From NCBI RefSeq assembly GCF_006716765.1, contig NZ_VFPO01000001.1, forward strand, positions 310,001 through 374,000: 64,000 bases of DNA, written 5' to 3'. The position numbers and the translations under genes were made by a program. The DNA comes from Actinomadura hallensis (GTDB lineage Bacteria; Actinomycetota; Actinomycetes; Streptosporangiales; Streptosporangiaceae). Under the pieces are notes generated by a model that had not been told where the DNA came from, did no database searches, and worked only from the letters and a program-made list of their open reading frames with translations. Below, one piece after another: positions 18,217 through 27,493 of this stretch (the first letter of the stretch is position 1; every line of letters starts with the position of its first letter).

Positions 18217-18288
18217 GCCGGAACGGAAGGGACGCGGAGCGCTGGAACGGAAGGGACGCGGAGCGCTGGAACGGAAGGGACGCGGAGC
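18217..18288. repeat. 24-bp tandem repeat, three copies, just after purM
   Basis: The unit GCTGGAACGGAAGGGACGCGGAGC is at 18217-18240 (one mismatch), 18241-18264 and 18265-18288, starting 8 nt after the purM stop. The unit length is a multiple of three, so frames stay open through it on both strands, but no plausible gene was found. Confidence 0.9.
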
Positions 18289-18316
18289 GGGCGGCTCCGC
18301 GTGCGGCGAGCCGCCC
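18289..18316 (+). terminator. Hairpin after purFM
   Basis: A 9-bp perfect stem, GGGCGGCTC at 18289-18297 and GAGCCGCCC at 18308-18316, with a 10-nt loop. It follows the triple repeat and may be the first of two terminators for purFM. Confidence 0.6.
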
Positions 18317-18361
18317 CACCGCTCATGGAAGGGGCGGCGTCGCCGCGCGGACGATACGCGC

Positions 18362-18398
18362 GAGGGCTGAGAGGGACGCTGAGCGCCTCTCAGCCCTC
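18362..18398. terminator. Strong hairpin between convergent purM and DUF3073 genes
   Basis: A perfect 13-bp inverted repeat, GAGGGCTGAGAGG at 18362-18374 and CCTCTCAGCCCTC at 18386-18398, with an 11-nt loop. It is placed to serve purFM on the plus strand. Confidence 0.75.
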
Positions 18399-18566
18399 AC
18401 GGGTCACATGGGAACCATCAGCCGCCGAACGAGCCCAGCGGGCGGTCTCGGCGGCACTGGGAGACCAAGTCGAACACACCTCCATGACGAACACCTCGGC
18501 GAACATCCAGAGGTCACGACAAACGCCACCGCCCTCGTGCAGGGGCGGTGGCGCACTGTCGTCCGA

Positions 18567-18773
18567 TCAACCGGAGGTGCCGTCCTTGCGGTCCTCGGTG
18601 CCGTAGTCCTCCGCGTAGTCGGCGTACTTCTCGGCGAGATCGTCATAGGAGTCTCTGCCGGAGTCGCTGACTCCAAGTTCGCTCTTCAGGCGGTCGAGGT
18701 CAGTGTTGCCGCTGTTGTACTTGAGCTGGCGGGCAACCTTTACCTGCTTGGCCTTGGCTCGGCCGCGACCCAT
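18567..18773 (-). CDS. DUF3073 family protein
   Basis: 68 residues from ATG 18773 with GAGGGGG upstream. The basic start MGRGRAKAKQVKVARQLKYNS and the acidic Tyr-rich tail (DDLAEKYADYAEDYG) are characteristic of DUF3073, a small conserved actinobacterial protein of unknown function. It sits between purM and the amino-acid dehydrogenase, as in the S. coelicolor bldC neighbourhood (from memory). Confidence 0.9.
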   Translation of the reverse strand: MGRGRAKAKQVKVARQLKYNSGNTDLDRLKSELGVSDSGRDSYDDLAEKYADYAEDYGTEDRKDGTSG

Positions 18774-19153
18774 TGGCTCGACCCCCTCGATGGTCAGGGC
18801 TTTCGTGGGCCCATCCAAGCGCGCGTGTACCACATGAACCGGTGCCTGATGAGCCATGCGTCAGTCACGGGTACAACCGTACCCGTTTTGCGCCCGGCTC
18901 GGTACATCGACGGTACGTGGCGGCGCTCCTGTTGCTGATGACAACAGTGTATCCGGTGGTCACGCGGACCTGCCAAAGGCCACCGTGGGGCGGTCCAACG
19001 ATGCCCCACGGCGGCCCAGACAACGTTCTTGCAACGTTCTAACGAGACCCTTGGGATCGTTCCGTTTCGACATGCGGAACGGGGCCCCGCCGGATCATCG
19101 CAGTCGGGTCAGTGGAGAGTCGGGTCAGAGGAGAGTCGGGTCAGAGGGCAGGA
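18774..19153. other. Intergenic region with promoter-like sequence and a 16-bp triplication
   Basis: No gene is seen in this 380-nt region. The part at 18850-19080 is less GC-rich and probably holds the DUF3073 promoter. The right end carries the tandem repeat next to the dehydrogenase stop. Confidence 0.5.
19102..19149. repeat. 16-bp tandem repeat, three copies, beside the dehydrogenase stop
   Basis: The unit AGTCGGGTCAGAGGAG is at 19102-19117 (one mismatch), 19118-19133 and 19134-19149 (end diverged). It ends 4 nt before the stop codon of the minus-strand dehydrogenase gene. Confidence 0.9.
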
Positions 19154-20287
19154 TCAGAGGAGGATGCTCCGCAACCGGCTGATCTCGGACATGCGGCGTT
19201 CCGCGAGCCGGTCGGCGGCGACCGCCGGCGGAACCCCCTCGTCGGCGGCCAGCGCGAAGATCTTGCGGGTGGTGTCGTAGATGCCGGCGGCGCGGGCCTT
19301 GGCGCGGTCGAAGTCGAACCCCTCGATCTCGTCCGCCACCTGGATCAGGCCGCCGGAGTTGATGACGTAGTCGGGCGTGTAGAGGATGCCGCGGTCGGCG
19401 AGGCTCTTCTCCACGCCGGTGTGGGCGAGCTGGTTGTTGGCGGAGCCGCAGACCACCTTCGCCTTCAGGACGGGCACCGTCTCGTCGTTGAGGGACCCAC
19501 CGAGCGCGCAGGGGGCGTACACGTCGAGATCGGTGCGGATCATCTCGTCGCTGTCCGCGACGACCTCGACCTCAGGGTGCAGGGACCGGACCCGGTCTAT
19601 GGCCGCCTCGTCGACGTCGCAGATGACGATGTCCGCGCCGTCCTCGCGCAGGTGCTCCACCAGGCGGTGGCCGACCTTGCCGACGCCTTCTACGCCGACT
19701 CTTTTGCCCCGCAGCGTGGGCGAACCCCACACGGTCTCGGCCGCGGCGCGCATGCCCTGGTACACGCCGAACGCGGTCAGTATCGAGGAGTCTCCGGCGC
19801 CGCCGTGCTCGACGGTCCGGCCGGTGACGAAGCGGCACTCGCGGGCGATGACGTCCATGTCCTCGCTGTACGTGCCGATGTCGCAGGCCGTGTAGTAGCG
19901 GCCGTTGAGCGACTGGACGAACCGCCCGTACGCCCGCAGTTTGGCCTCGGTCTTCTCGGTGGCGGGGTCTCCGATGATGACGGCTTTGCCTCCACCGAGG
20001 TCCAGCCCCGCCAGGGCGGCCTTGTACGCCATGCCGCGGGACAGGTTCAGCACGTCGGAGAGAGCCTCCTCCTCCGACGCGTAGGGGTAGAAGCGGGTGC
20101 CTCCCAGGGACGGGCCGAGCGCGGTGGAGTAGATGGCGATGATGGCTCGCAGGCCGCTTGCCTCGTCCTGGCAGAAGACGACCTGCTCGTGGGTCCCGAA
20201 GCGCGAAACGCCGGGGGGTACGGGTGAGTGGCCCTGCTGAGCGTCGGGTCCGGTGCCCTTGTGGGGCGCCCCGAAGACATTAGGCAC
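19154..20287 (-). CDS. vdh: Leu/Phe/Val-type amino-acid dehydrogenase
   Basis: 377 residues from GTG 20287 with GAGGAGGG upstream. It belongs to the Glu/Leu/Phe/Val dehydrogenase superfamily: substrate region [16 protein letters not shown], catalytic Lys motif [14 protein letters not shown], and a Rossmann dinucleotide site [21 protein letters not shown]. It oxidatively deaminates a branched-chain or aromatic amino acid to the 2-oxo acid with NAD+. Its place between DUF3073 and the bldC block matches the S. coelicolor valine dehydrogenase gene, hence the symbol. Valine specificity is inferred from synteny, not residues. Confidence 0.88.
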   Translation of the reverse strand: MPNVFGAPHKGTGPDAQQGHSPVPPGVSRFGTHEQVVFCQDEASGLRAIIAIYSTALGPSLGGTRFYPYASEEEALSDVLNLSRGMAYKAALAGLDLGGGKAVIIGDPATEKTEAKLRAYGRFVQSLNGRYYTACDIGTYSEDMDVIARECRFVTGRTVEHGGAGDSSILTAFGVYQGMRAAAETVWGSPTLRGKRVGVEGVGKVGHRLVEHLREDGADIVICDVDEAAIDRVRSLHPEVEVVADSDEMIRTDLDVYAPCALGGSLNDETVPVLKAKVVCGSANNQLAHTGVEKSLADRGILYTPDYVINSGGLIQVADEIEGFDFDRAKARAAGIYDTTRKIFALAADEGVPPAVAADRLAERRMSEISRLRSILL

Positions 20288-20370
20288 GGTAGTGCCCTCC
20301 TCTCTGTCTCTAAGATCAGCGTAGAGCGCGTGACGCCGCCCCGCCCGGCCGAATCTCATGTAACGATGCG

Positions 20371-21291
20371 ATGGTGCTTCCGTACGCCGCGTACCTACGG
20401 GTTTACGAACCGGTGACCGCCTTCCCGGAGCCCGCGCGGACCCTGTGGACGGTCTACGCCGATTCCAGGCGGCGCCCGCGGCGGATCCACGCGCTGGGGG
20501 TCGAGCACCGCGACGCCGCGCTGAGGATGACCGGCTCGCCGCCGGAGGTCGTGCCGGAGCGCGAGAGCAGGGACGCCTACGTGCGCCGCCTCGACGACAT
20601 GATCTACGTGTGCCCGTGGGAGACGCGGCTGCGCTCATGGCTGGCCTTCGAGCGCTTCAGGAACGAGCACGCCGAGGGCGTCGCGGCCGCGTTCGTCCCG
20701 CCGCCGGTGGCGGAACGGGTGACGAACGACTTCGAGCAGTGGAAGCGGGCCGGCCGCTCCCTGCGCCCGCACATACTGACGAGCACCTGGCACGTCCCCC
20801 TGGACTGGTTCGTGCCGTTCGCGCGCGACGAGCGATGCCTCATGCTCGGCACGCCGGGGACGGGCTACCGCAAAGCCGGTGAGGCGTCAGAGGACCAGGG
20901 CGGCCACGGCCCGGCGACGGCCGCGCCCGCGCGCACACTCATCTACGTCACGTCGATGGGGGAGGCGCGCCGCCGGGTGTCGGCCGCGCTCCCGATCGTG
21001 CGGGAGAACCTCGGCGACGGGACGGGCGACGTCTACCTCCTGTCGGCCGGGCGCCTGGAGACGCTGGGCCGGTGGCTCGGCGGTTTCCACCCCCTCTCGC
21101 TCGTCGAACTCGACTACGGGGGCCTCGTCCACCTGCTGGACGACCGGACCCTGCGCGCGGACGAGTCGGTCGGCGAGATGGCCGTGGCCCTCGCCGGACT
21201 GGAGCGCGGGGAGGCCGAGCTGACCGTCGCGATGTACAAGCGGCTCCTCGCCCGGTGGCGGCCCGTTCGCGCACTTGAGACGGCGAACTAA
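20371..21291 (+). CDS. Conserved protein of unknown function upstream of bldC
   Basis: 306 residues with no signal peptide or membrane segment. The family is recognisable only by position: an uncharacterised conserved gene lies between the dehydrogenase and bldC in streptomycetes. Visible features are the start [21 protein letters not shown], a Trp-rich middle ([26 protein letters not shown]), a Gly/Ala linker around residues 170-190 and a C-terminal part ([18 protein letters not shown] to [17 protein letters not shown]). It is divergent from the dehydrogenase and 267 nt before bldC. No function is proposed. Confidence 0.85.
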   Translation: MVLPYAAYLRVYEPVTAFPEPARTLWTVYADSRRRPRRIHALGVEHRDAALRMTGSPPEVVPERESRDAYVRRLDDMIYVCPWETRLRSWLAFERFRNEHAEGVAAAFVPPPVAERVTNDFEQWKRAGRSLRPHILTSTWHVPLDWFVPFARDERCLMLGTPGTGYRKAGEASEDQGGHGPATAAPARTLIYVTSMGEARRRVSAALPIVRENLGDGTGDVYLLSAGRLETLGRWLGGFHPLSLVELDYGGLVHLLDDRTLRADESVGEMAVALAGLERGEAELTVAMYKRLLARWRPVRALETAN

Positions 21292-21558
21292 AACAAATTT
21301 CCCGAATCCCTGCGCGATACGACTATACGTGTCGCTAGAATCACGCAGCGTGAACCACTGTCCGTCGCGCAGGCGCGCCGCCCCGCAGCCGCGGGGATGT
21401 TTGCACGCAACTACCGCCAGGAACTTGCTTGTTGCGCTGAGTGGTGGCAAGGTTACACGTTGTGATGTCATAGTGGCTCTTTCGGGCCATAGGGGACATC
21501 AGTGTCCGCGAGGATCGCAGGATCGCTGTCATCGGTCCATGGAGGAGAGGCCGCAAAC
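21292..21558. promoter_or_regulatory. bldC upstream region
   Basis: A 267-nt gap of lower GC content precedes bldC. Its AT-richer core around 21290-21350 and 21410-21480 is the best place for the bldC promoter, but individual boxes are not assigned. The ribosome binding site GGAGGAGAGG is at 21541-21550. Confidence 0.45.
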
Positions 21559-21762
21559 ATGTCAGCACGTACGCCAGAGGCCGAGCCCCTGCTGACGCCG
21601 GCGGAGGTGGCGACGATGTTCCGCGTCGACCCCAAGACCGTCACACGGTGGGCGAAGGCGGGAAAGCTCACGTCCATCCGGACACTGGGGGGGCACCGCC
21701 GCTATCGCGAAGCGGAGGTGCGAGCGCTGCTCGCGGGAATCCCGCAGCAGCGGTCGGAGTAA
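21559..21762 (+). CDS. bldC: BldC, MerR-like developmental regulator
   Basis: 67 residues, nearly the size of Streptomyces BldC (68). It is a single winged-helix domain of MerR/excisionase type: LLTPAEVATMFRVDPKTVTRWAKAGKLTSIRTLGGHRRYREAEVRALL. In Streptomyces BldC binds direct repeats cooperatively and delays entry into development by repressing sporulation genes. ATG 21559 has GGAGGAG upstream. The flanking genes keep the expected order. Confidence 0.95.
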   Translation: MSARTPEAEPLLTPAEVATMFRVDPKTVTRWAKAGKLTSIRTLGGHRRYREAEVRALLAGIPQQRSE

Positions 21763-22349
21763 CCGTGTGCGCCGCGCCGCCCCCGGCGAAGGACACCCGA
21801 GGGAGTCCCCAGCCGAGGGCGGCGCGGTGTTTGTTGCAGTTCAGGCCCACTTCGCTCGCCCGGCGGCTCGCTTCGTGACCTGACCTGTGCGAGCGCGGCA
21901 TCGCTTCGCGATCTTCCGGTGGGGCTCGCCTTCGGCTTCGCCTCACCGTCAGGTCACGCGCGCTCGCGTGCGGGTCGGTGGCGTCGCTCCGGCACGACCC
22001 ACTGCGCTTCGCTCGCCTTGGCGGCTCGCTCTCTGATCGCGTCCCGGGTGCGGGTGTGATCGCCAGGTGGCTTTCGCTTCGGCTCGCCTTCGGCTTCGCC
22101 TCGCCCGCGTCACGCGGTCCGATGGCGATTGGGGGCCGCCGCGCTCCACGAGGAGGGGCTCGCTACAGGCGCCCTTGGGCGGCGATCGGCGTCGGTCAAC
22201 ACGGTCGCGCCGCGCGCTGTCCGCGGGCCCGGCCGGGCCTCGCGAGTGCAGCGAACGGTTCGCGCCGGGGAGACGTCGTCGTGCGGGTGGGATGGGGTGT
22301 CCGGTTGTGGACACTTTGTGGGCGTGTGTCCCAAAAGGTGGGGCGGTGC
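21763..22349. other. 587-nt intergenic region with CTTCGGCTCGCCTTCGGCTTCG-type low-complexity sequence
   Basis: No gene is supported between bldC and the TetR gene. The region is dominated by alternating TCG/CTTCG words. A block reading GGCTCGCCTTCGGCTTCGCC occurs at about 21925-21944 and again at about 22083-22102, each soon followed by a GTCACGCG word. This looks like a dispersed intergenic repeat or multiple small stem-loops. Confidence 0.55.
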
Positions 22350-23039
22350 CTACTCGCTCAGTTCCTCTTGGGAGAGGCGGTCGTAGAGCCTGCCGGTGAG
22401 CGGGTCGTGCCGGCCGGCCGCGTGGAAGACCACCACCAGGTGGTCGACCAGCAGGGCCTCCAGATCGGAACGTGCCACGTCGCGGTTCTCCAGCCAGTCC
22501 AGCCCGGCGGTCTCCACGGCGGCCATCCACGAGCGCAGCGTGATGCGCAGGATGGGCGGCGGCGTCTCGACCTCGAGGGAGTGCAGGATCCGGTTCAGCA
22601 GAAGCTGCCTGATGCCGTCGACGATCTCGCCGACCTCGCCCGACCTGTCGGCCGGGCCGCCGCGCAGGAGCGCCGTGTAGCCCGCCGCGTGGCTCTCCAC
22701 GAAGTCGAAGTAGCGGCGCAGCGAGATGCGTAGCCGCTCCAGCGGCTTGCCCTCCGTGGGCGGTTCGAGCAGCACCGACAGCTGCTTGGCCGCGCTGCTC
22801 AGCGCCGCGAGGTACAGCTCCTGCTTGCCGCCGAAATAGTGGTAGACCAGTGCGCGCGAGGCGCCCGCCGCGGCCGCGACGTCGTCGATCGAGATCTCCT
22901 CGGGCGAGCGCGTGCTGAACAGCTGCAGCGCAGCCGCGATCAGCTCCTCGCGCCGTTCGTCCACGCTGAGCCTGCGACGGCCCCGTCCGCCGCTCTGCCG
23001 GCCGCGCGCCTTGCCGCCGGTCACCGCACGATCTCCCAC
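22350..23039 (-). CDS. TetR family transcriptional regulator
   Basis: 229 residues. The N-terminal HTH is clear: RREELIAAALQLFSTRSPEEISIDDVAAAAGASRALVYHYFGGKQELYLAAL, about residues 30-80, after a basic Gly/Arg-rich tail. The C-terminal ligand-binding part is unassigned. GTG 23039 is the assigned start; a GTG five codons later is an alternative. It is divergent from a LacI gene, 274 nt away, and both may share control of that region. Confidence 0.9.
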   Translation of the reverse strand: MGDRAVTGGKARGRQSGGRGRRRLSVDERREELIAAALQLFSTRSPEEISIDDVAAAAGASRALVYHYFGGKQELYLAALSSAAKQLSVLLEPPTEGKPLERLRISLRRYFDFVESHAAGYTALLRGGPADRSGEVGEIVDGIRQLLLNRILHSLEVETPPPILRITLRSWMAAVETAGLDWLENRDVARSDLEALLVDHLVVVFHAAGRHDPLTGRLYDRLSQEELSE

Positions 23040-23313
23040 GTTGGGCAGGGTATCCGAGCCCGGGACGGGACAGGTCGTCGCGGCCGCCGGCGGCCCGCCA
23101 TTTCACCGGGTCGTGATCATCCGCCGACCCGCCTGTGATCCGGGACACCACAGGCCCGAACCACCATTGGCGGATGCCCGTTACTCCCTGTTGCGGCGGT
23201 TTGAGGGAAAGGCGCGGCATCATGGCAACTCCTCCCGAGCGGAGGTCGGCGCGCCCACCCCCGAAGGGCGCGCCGCCGCGGCAAATCCTGCAGGTCCCCC
23301 TGGACGGAGTGCC

Positions 23314-24420
23314 ATGTCAGCTGAGCAAGCGAATCCCCCGCACAACAGGCAGGGAGAGGGGGCGGTCCCCAGGCCGCGCAGCGCGCCCATCCCGGCCGGC
23401 CGCGACGAGGGAAGGCCGGTTCCCGCGCCGAAACCGACGATCCGCAACGTCGCCGAACGCGCCGGCGTGTCCAAGTCGCTCGTCTCGCTGGTGATGCGGG
23501 GGTCACCGCACGTGAGCGAGCGCCGCCGGCAGGCCGTCCTGCAGGCGGCCCGCGAACTCGGCTACCGGCCGAACGCCGTGGCGCGGAGCCTGGTCGAGGG
23601 ACGCACCCGGCTGATCGGCGCGATCGTCGCCGACCTGCACAACCCGTTCTTCGCCGAGTTCCTCGACGGGCTGCAGGAGAGCCTGCACGGCGCCGGCCTG
23701 CGGATGCTCGTCGGCAGCGGCCGCTGGGACCCGATGTTCGAGGCCGAGGCCGTCGAGGCGTTCCTGGAGATGCGGGTCGACGGGCTGGTCCTGCTCAGCG
23801 TCGTCCCGGACTCGCTCAAGGAGGCCGCGGCCAGCGTCCCGGTCGTGGTCGTCGGGGAGCGCGACGTCGTCGGCGTCGACATCGTCGTGGACGACGACGA
23901 GCTCGGCGCCAGCCTCGCCGTCGACCACCTCGTGGAGCTGGGCCACCGCCGCATCGCGCACATCGAAGGGGCCCGTTCCACCACCGCGCGCTACCGCCGC
24001 GCCGGGTACGAGCGGGCGATGCGGCGGCACGGGCTGGCGGCGGAGGTCGTGGTCGAGCCGGGCGACTTCACCGAGGACGGCGGGTACCGGGCCGCGCTCC
24101 GGCTGCTGCGCCGCGTCCCCCGGCCCACCGCGATCTTCGCGCCGAACGACCTCGTCGCGACCGGCGCGCTGTCGGCGGCCGACGAGCTCGGGCTGCGGAT
24201 ACCCGGGGACCTGTCGATCGTCGGCTACGACAACACCCATCTCGCCGCCATCCGGCACATCTCCCTCACCAGCGTGGACCAGCCGCGCCGCGACATGGGA
24301 AGGGTCGCGGCGGAACTGCTGACCGCGCGCATCGGCGACCCGGCGCGTGCGGCGCGGCAGAACCTGGTCGTCCCGACCCTGGTGGTCCGCTCCACCACGG
24401 GACCCGCCCCCGCCTCCTGA
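23314..24420 (+). CDS. LacI family transcriptional regulator
   Basis: 368 residues from ATG 23314 (GGAG upstream). A Pro/Arg-rich tail of about 45 residues precedes the LacI HTH TIRNVAERAGVSKSLVSLVMRGSPHVSERRRQAVLQAARELGYRPNAVARSL, then a periplasmic-binding-type effector domain (IGAIVADLHNPFFAEFLDGLQ, AIFAPNDLVATGAL, LSIVGYDNTHLAAIRHISLTSVDQP). It probably represses a sugar-use operon, but no adjacent catabolic genes reveal the inducer. Confidence 0.92.
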   Translation: MSAEQANPPHNRQGEGAVPRPRSAPIPAGRDEGRPVPAPKPTIRNVAERAGVSKSLVSLVMRGSPHVSERRRQAVLQAARELGYRPNAVARSLVEGRTRLIGAIVADLHNPFFAEFLDGLQESLHGAGLRMLVGSGRWDPMFEAEAVEAFLEMRVDGLVLLSVVPDSLKEAAASVPVVVVGERDVVGVDIVVDDDELGASLAVDHLVELGHRRIAHIEGARSTTARYRRAGYERAMRRHGLAAEVVVEPGDFTEDGGYRAALRLLRRVPRPTAIFAPNDLVATGALSAADELGLRIPGDLSIVGYDNTHLAAIRHISLTSVDQPRRDMGRVAAELLTARIGDPARAARQNLVVPTLVVRSTTGPAPAS

Positions 24421-24726
24421 TCCCCGCCGCTCTCCCCGCGACCCCCCGCCTCGCACCGCTCCCGTCGAACCTCTCACCGCCGCCCCATCGTCCCGCCGGG
24501 TTCCGTCATGTCCGGGCACGGTGACGGCCGTTCGTTCCCCGATCCGGTGTGCACCGGGTAACGGGCCGGCCAAACCTGCCGCATTCACCGGTCCGCGGCG
24601 CCCCGCCGGCGGGTTAATGGGACGCACCGTTCGGCGGCGCGGTGCGGGCGGCCTCGGGGGAGGGCGCCCGGACGGGGACGCCGCCGGGCGGCAAGGAAGG
24701 ACACGTCCATCAGGGGGGTGGATCTC

Positions 24727-24963
24727 GTGCGTGATCCGGAACTGGTGTCGTGCGCCCAGCGCGCGGCGAGCGAATTGGAACGCGCATGGTCGGAGTGGCG
24801 GCACGCGCGCGGCCTGGCCGAGGAGGTCTCCGAGTCCGTCGCCAGCTACGTCGCCCATTCGATCGACCACCCGTGGGGGCGTCCCCGCGTGGTCCTGGGC
24901 CTGGACGCGGAGGAGGCGCGCGCCCTGGCCGCGCTCCTCGGCAAGGAGGACCCCCTCGGCTGA
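24727..24963 (+). CDS. Small conserved actinobacterial protein
   Basis: 78 residues from GTG 24727, preferred over GTG 24718 because AGGGGGG ends 8 nt upstream of it. The sequence (RDPELVSCAQRAASELERAWSEWR, SYVAHSIDHPWGRPRVVLGLDAEEARALAALL) looks like small proteins common in related actinomycetes, with no known function. No membrane or secretion signal. The stop codon lies in a short tandem duplication (24953-24981). Confidence 0.7.
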   Translation: MRDPELVSCAQRAASELERAWSEWRHARGLAEEVSESVASYVAHSIDHPWGRPRVVLGLDAEEARALAALLGKEDPLG

Positions 24964-24981
24964 GGACCCCTCGGCTGAGGG
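24953..24981. repeat. 15-bp-period duplication across a stop codon
   Basis: CCCTCGGCTGAGG occurs at 24953-24965 and 24968-24980. The first copy contains the TGA stop of the 78-residue gene (24961-24963) and the second repeats that TGA in frame. Confidence 0.75.
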
Positions 24982-25104
24982 CCCGCCCTCGGCCGGGGAG
25001 GCCCCTCCGGCCCGGTGCCGGTTTCCCGAAGTTCGTTTGACGAAGCCCCGCCGGCGTGCAGACTGTGTGGGTCCATAACGAACCCATCACGGAGGAAACC
25101 GCGA

Positions 25105-25965
25105 GTGCGTATCCGGCGGGGCGGCCCGGTGGCCGCCGGCATCGCGTTGTGTCTCGGCGCGCTCACGGCGTGCGGGGGCTCCTCCGGTGCGCCGGGGGCG
25201 GCGGAGGGGCCGGTGAACCCGCCGCGGGCGGGCGCGCCCGCCCCGGACGGGCCCGCCCCGGACGACAGGTCGCCCGCGGCGGCCGGGAGGAAGAAGGACG
25301 ACGCGCCCGCGCTCGCCGGCAAGGTGATCGTCATCGATCCCGGGCACAACGGCGGCAACGCCGACCATCCGGCCGAGATCAACAAGAAGGTCCGGATCGG
25401 CAACGGGACCAAGGCGTGCGACACGACCGGGACCTCGACCAACGACGGGTATCCCGAGCACGCCTTCACCTGGGACGTGTCCAAGCGCCTCGCGAAGCTG
25501 CTGCGCGCCGACGGCGCAAAGGTCACGCTGACGCGCAAGGACGACAAGGGCGTCGGCCCCTGCATCACCGAGCGCGCCGCGATCGCGAACAGGCTGAAGG
25601 CGGACGCCGCCGTGTCGATCCACGCCGACGGCAACGCGCGCCCGTCCGCGAACGGCTTCCACATCATCGAGCCGGTCTCGATCGGCGCCAACGCGGCGAT
25701 GGTGCCGGGGTCGCGGAGGCTGGGCAAGGCGCTCCGCGACGCGTACCGGGAGGGCACCGGGATGCCGTACTCGAACTATCTCGGCAAGGACGGGCGCGAC
25801 CGCCGCGGCGACCTCGGCGGCCTCAACCTGTCGAAGGTCCCCAAGGTCTTCGTCGAGTGCGGGAACATGCGCAACAAGGGGGACGCGGCGAAGTTCGCCG
25901 ACGCGTCGTTCCGGCAGCGCATCGCCGAGTCGCTGGCCGCGGGCTTCAGGGACTTCCTGAGGTGA
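25105..25965 (+). CDS. N-acetylmuramoyl-L-alanine amidase lipoprotein (Amidase_3)
   Basis: 286 residues from GTG 25105 with GGAGGAAA upstream. A lipoprotein signal with lipobox LTAC (about residue 22) is followed by a Pro/Ala linker and a zinc-dependent amidase_3 domain: VIVIDPGHNGGN (first zinc His), DAAVSIHADGN (second His) and VFVECGNMRN (catalytic Glu). It should cleave the MurNAc-L-Ala bond of peptidoglycan at the outer face of the membrane. Two extra Cys (KACDT, GPCITE) may form a disulfide. Confidence 0.9.
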   Translation: MRIRRGGPVAAGIALCLGALTACGGSSGAPGAAEGPVNPPRAGAPAPDGPAPDDRSPAAAGRKKDDAPALAGKVIVIDPGHNGGNADHPAEINKKVRIGNGTKACDTTGTSTNDGYPEHAFTWDVSKRLAKLLRADGAKVTLTRKDDKGVGPCITERAAIANRLKADAAVSIHADGNARPSANGFHIIEPVSIGANAAMVPGSRRLGKALRDAYREGTGMPYSNYLGKDGRDRRGDLGGLNLSKVPKVFVECGNMRNKGDAAKFADASFRQRIAESLAAGFRDFLR

Positions 25966-26008
25966 CGGCCGCCGCTCCGCGCCGCCGGTGAGGCGGCAGG
26001 ATGGGGGA

Positions 26009-27493
26009 GTGCCTGATCTTCGGGAATCCCTTCTTCGCGTCCGCGACCTCCTGCTGAGCGCGGGCTACACCGTCGCCGGGGTGCGGGAGCTGCTCGGTCC
26101 GGTCGCGGGCGGCGCCCTGGCGAGGGACGAGATCGTCCCGGCGCTGCGGGCGACGCGCGGCGGGTCGCCGCTGGAGACGCTGACGCGGCTGTTCTGGTTG
26201 CAGGTGCCCGTGGACGCGGGCGGCGTGGACGCGGACGCCCTCGTCGCCGCCGGGCTCGCCGAGACGTCCGGCGGGGAGCTGCGGGCCCGGTTGCGGGTCG
26301 AGCCGCTGGAGGCGGTGAGCGGCGACGGGCACGCCGGGTACGTCGTGTCCGATCTCAAGGTGCGGCCGGGTTCGGGGGACGTCCCGGCGGCCGATCACGT
26401 GGTGGGCGCGGGCGGTGCGTCCGCCAGCCTGGCGCGGCTGGTTGTCCACAAGCCTGTGGATAACTTCCTCGATCTTGGGACCGGCTGCGGCGTCCAGGCG
26501 GTGCATCTGGCGAGCCGTTCCCCGGCCGCGCGGATCACCGCGACGGACGTCAACCCGAGGGCGCTGGAGCTGACCGCGATGAGCCTCGCCCTCTCCGGAG
26601 CGGACACGGGCGCGGACACGGGCGGGGACGCGGCCGGGGACGCCGAACTGCTCCGCGGGCCGCTGCTGGAGCCCGTCCGGGACCGCCGTTTCGATCTGAT
26701 CGTGTCCAATCCGCCGTTCGTCGTCGCGCCGCCCGGCGGCCCCCGGTTCACCTACCGCGAGTCGGGCCTGCCGGGCGACGACTTCTGCCGGCGCCTCGTC
26801 GAGAGTGCCCCGCGGCACCTCAACGACGGCGGATATTGCCAGCTCCTGGCCAATTGGCTGCATGTCGACGGCGTCCCGTGGGAGGAGCGCGTCGGCTCCT
26901 GGGTGGTCGGCTGCGACGCGTGGATCGTCCAGCGGGACGTCCAGGATCCGGCGGAGTACGCCGAATTGTGGCTGCGGGATTCGTGCGAGGCGGGGACGCC
27001 GGAGTACCGCGCCCGGTACGACGCGTGGCTCGACCACTTCGAGCGGCAGGGCGTCACCGGCGTCGGGTTCGGGTGGATCACGTTGCGGCGCGCGGACCGC
27101 CCGGCCGTCCGGATCGAGGAGCTCCGCCACGCCGTCGAGGAGCCCGTCGGCGCCTACGTCGCGGACGTCATGGACGGCATCGCCAGGGCCGCAGAGTTTT
27201 CCACAGCCTGTGGACGAACGCTGGGCGCCGTCCCGGGCCTGGTCCAGGAACAGATCGGCCCGCCCGGCGCCGAGGACCCCGAACGCATCGTGCTGCGCCA
27301 GACCCGGCGGCTCCGCCGCGCGGCCGGCGTCGGCACGGTCGAGGCCGCGCTCGCGGGCGTCTGCGACGGCACGCTGCCCCTCGACCCGCTCCTCGACGCC
27401 ATCGCCCAGCTGACGGGCATGGACCCGGCGGAGGTCCGCGCGCACGCGGACGCCGTCCTGCCCGGGCTCATCGCCGACGGCTTCTTCGCCTAG
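26009..27493 (+). CDS. DUF7059-type class I SAM-dependent methyltransferase
   Basis: 494 residues from GTG 26009. The N-terminal ~130 residues form the helical domain that accompanies this methyltransferase family in actinomycetes. Then come the SAM site FLDLGTGCGVQAVHLA (about residue 155) and the N6-type active-site motif SNPPF (about 235), typical of HemK/RsmC-like enzymes acting on glutamine side chains or nucleobase amino groups. A helical C-terminal domain follows. CAGGAT lies exactly 6 nt before the GTG with no clear ribosome binding site, suggesting a leaderless message. The target is unknown. Confidence 0.85.
   Translation: MPDLRESLLRVRDLLLSAGYTVAGVRELLGPVAGGALARDEIVPALRATRGGSPLETLTRLFWLQVPVDAGGVDADALVAAGLAETSGGELRARLRVEPLEAVSGDGHAGYVVSDLKVRPGSGDVPAADHVVGAGGASASLARLVVHKPVDNFLDLGTGCGVQAVHLASRSPAARITATDVNPRALELTAMSLALSGADTGADTGGDAAGDAELLRGPLLEPVRDRRFDLIVSNPPFVVAPPGGPRFTYRESGLPGDDFCRRLVESAPRHLNDGGYCQLLANWLHVDGVPWEERVGSWVVGCDAWIVQRDVQDPAEYAELWLRDSCEAGTPEYRARYDAWLDHFERQGVTGVGFGWITLRRADRPAVRIEELRHAVEEPVGAYVADVMDGIARAAEFSTACGRTLGAVPGLVQEQIGPPGAEDPERIVLRQTRRLRRAAGVGTVEAALAGVCDGTLPLDPLLDAIAQLTGMDPAEVRAHADAVLPGLIADGFFA

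Noticed and set aside
18205-18606. Plus-strand frame through the 24-bp repeat after purM coding AGTEGTRS repeats
   Set aside because: No ribosome binding site, no family, runs through two terminator hairpins and overlaps the DUF3073 gene. It is open only because the repeat unit is a multiple of three.
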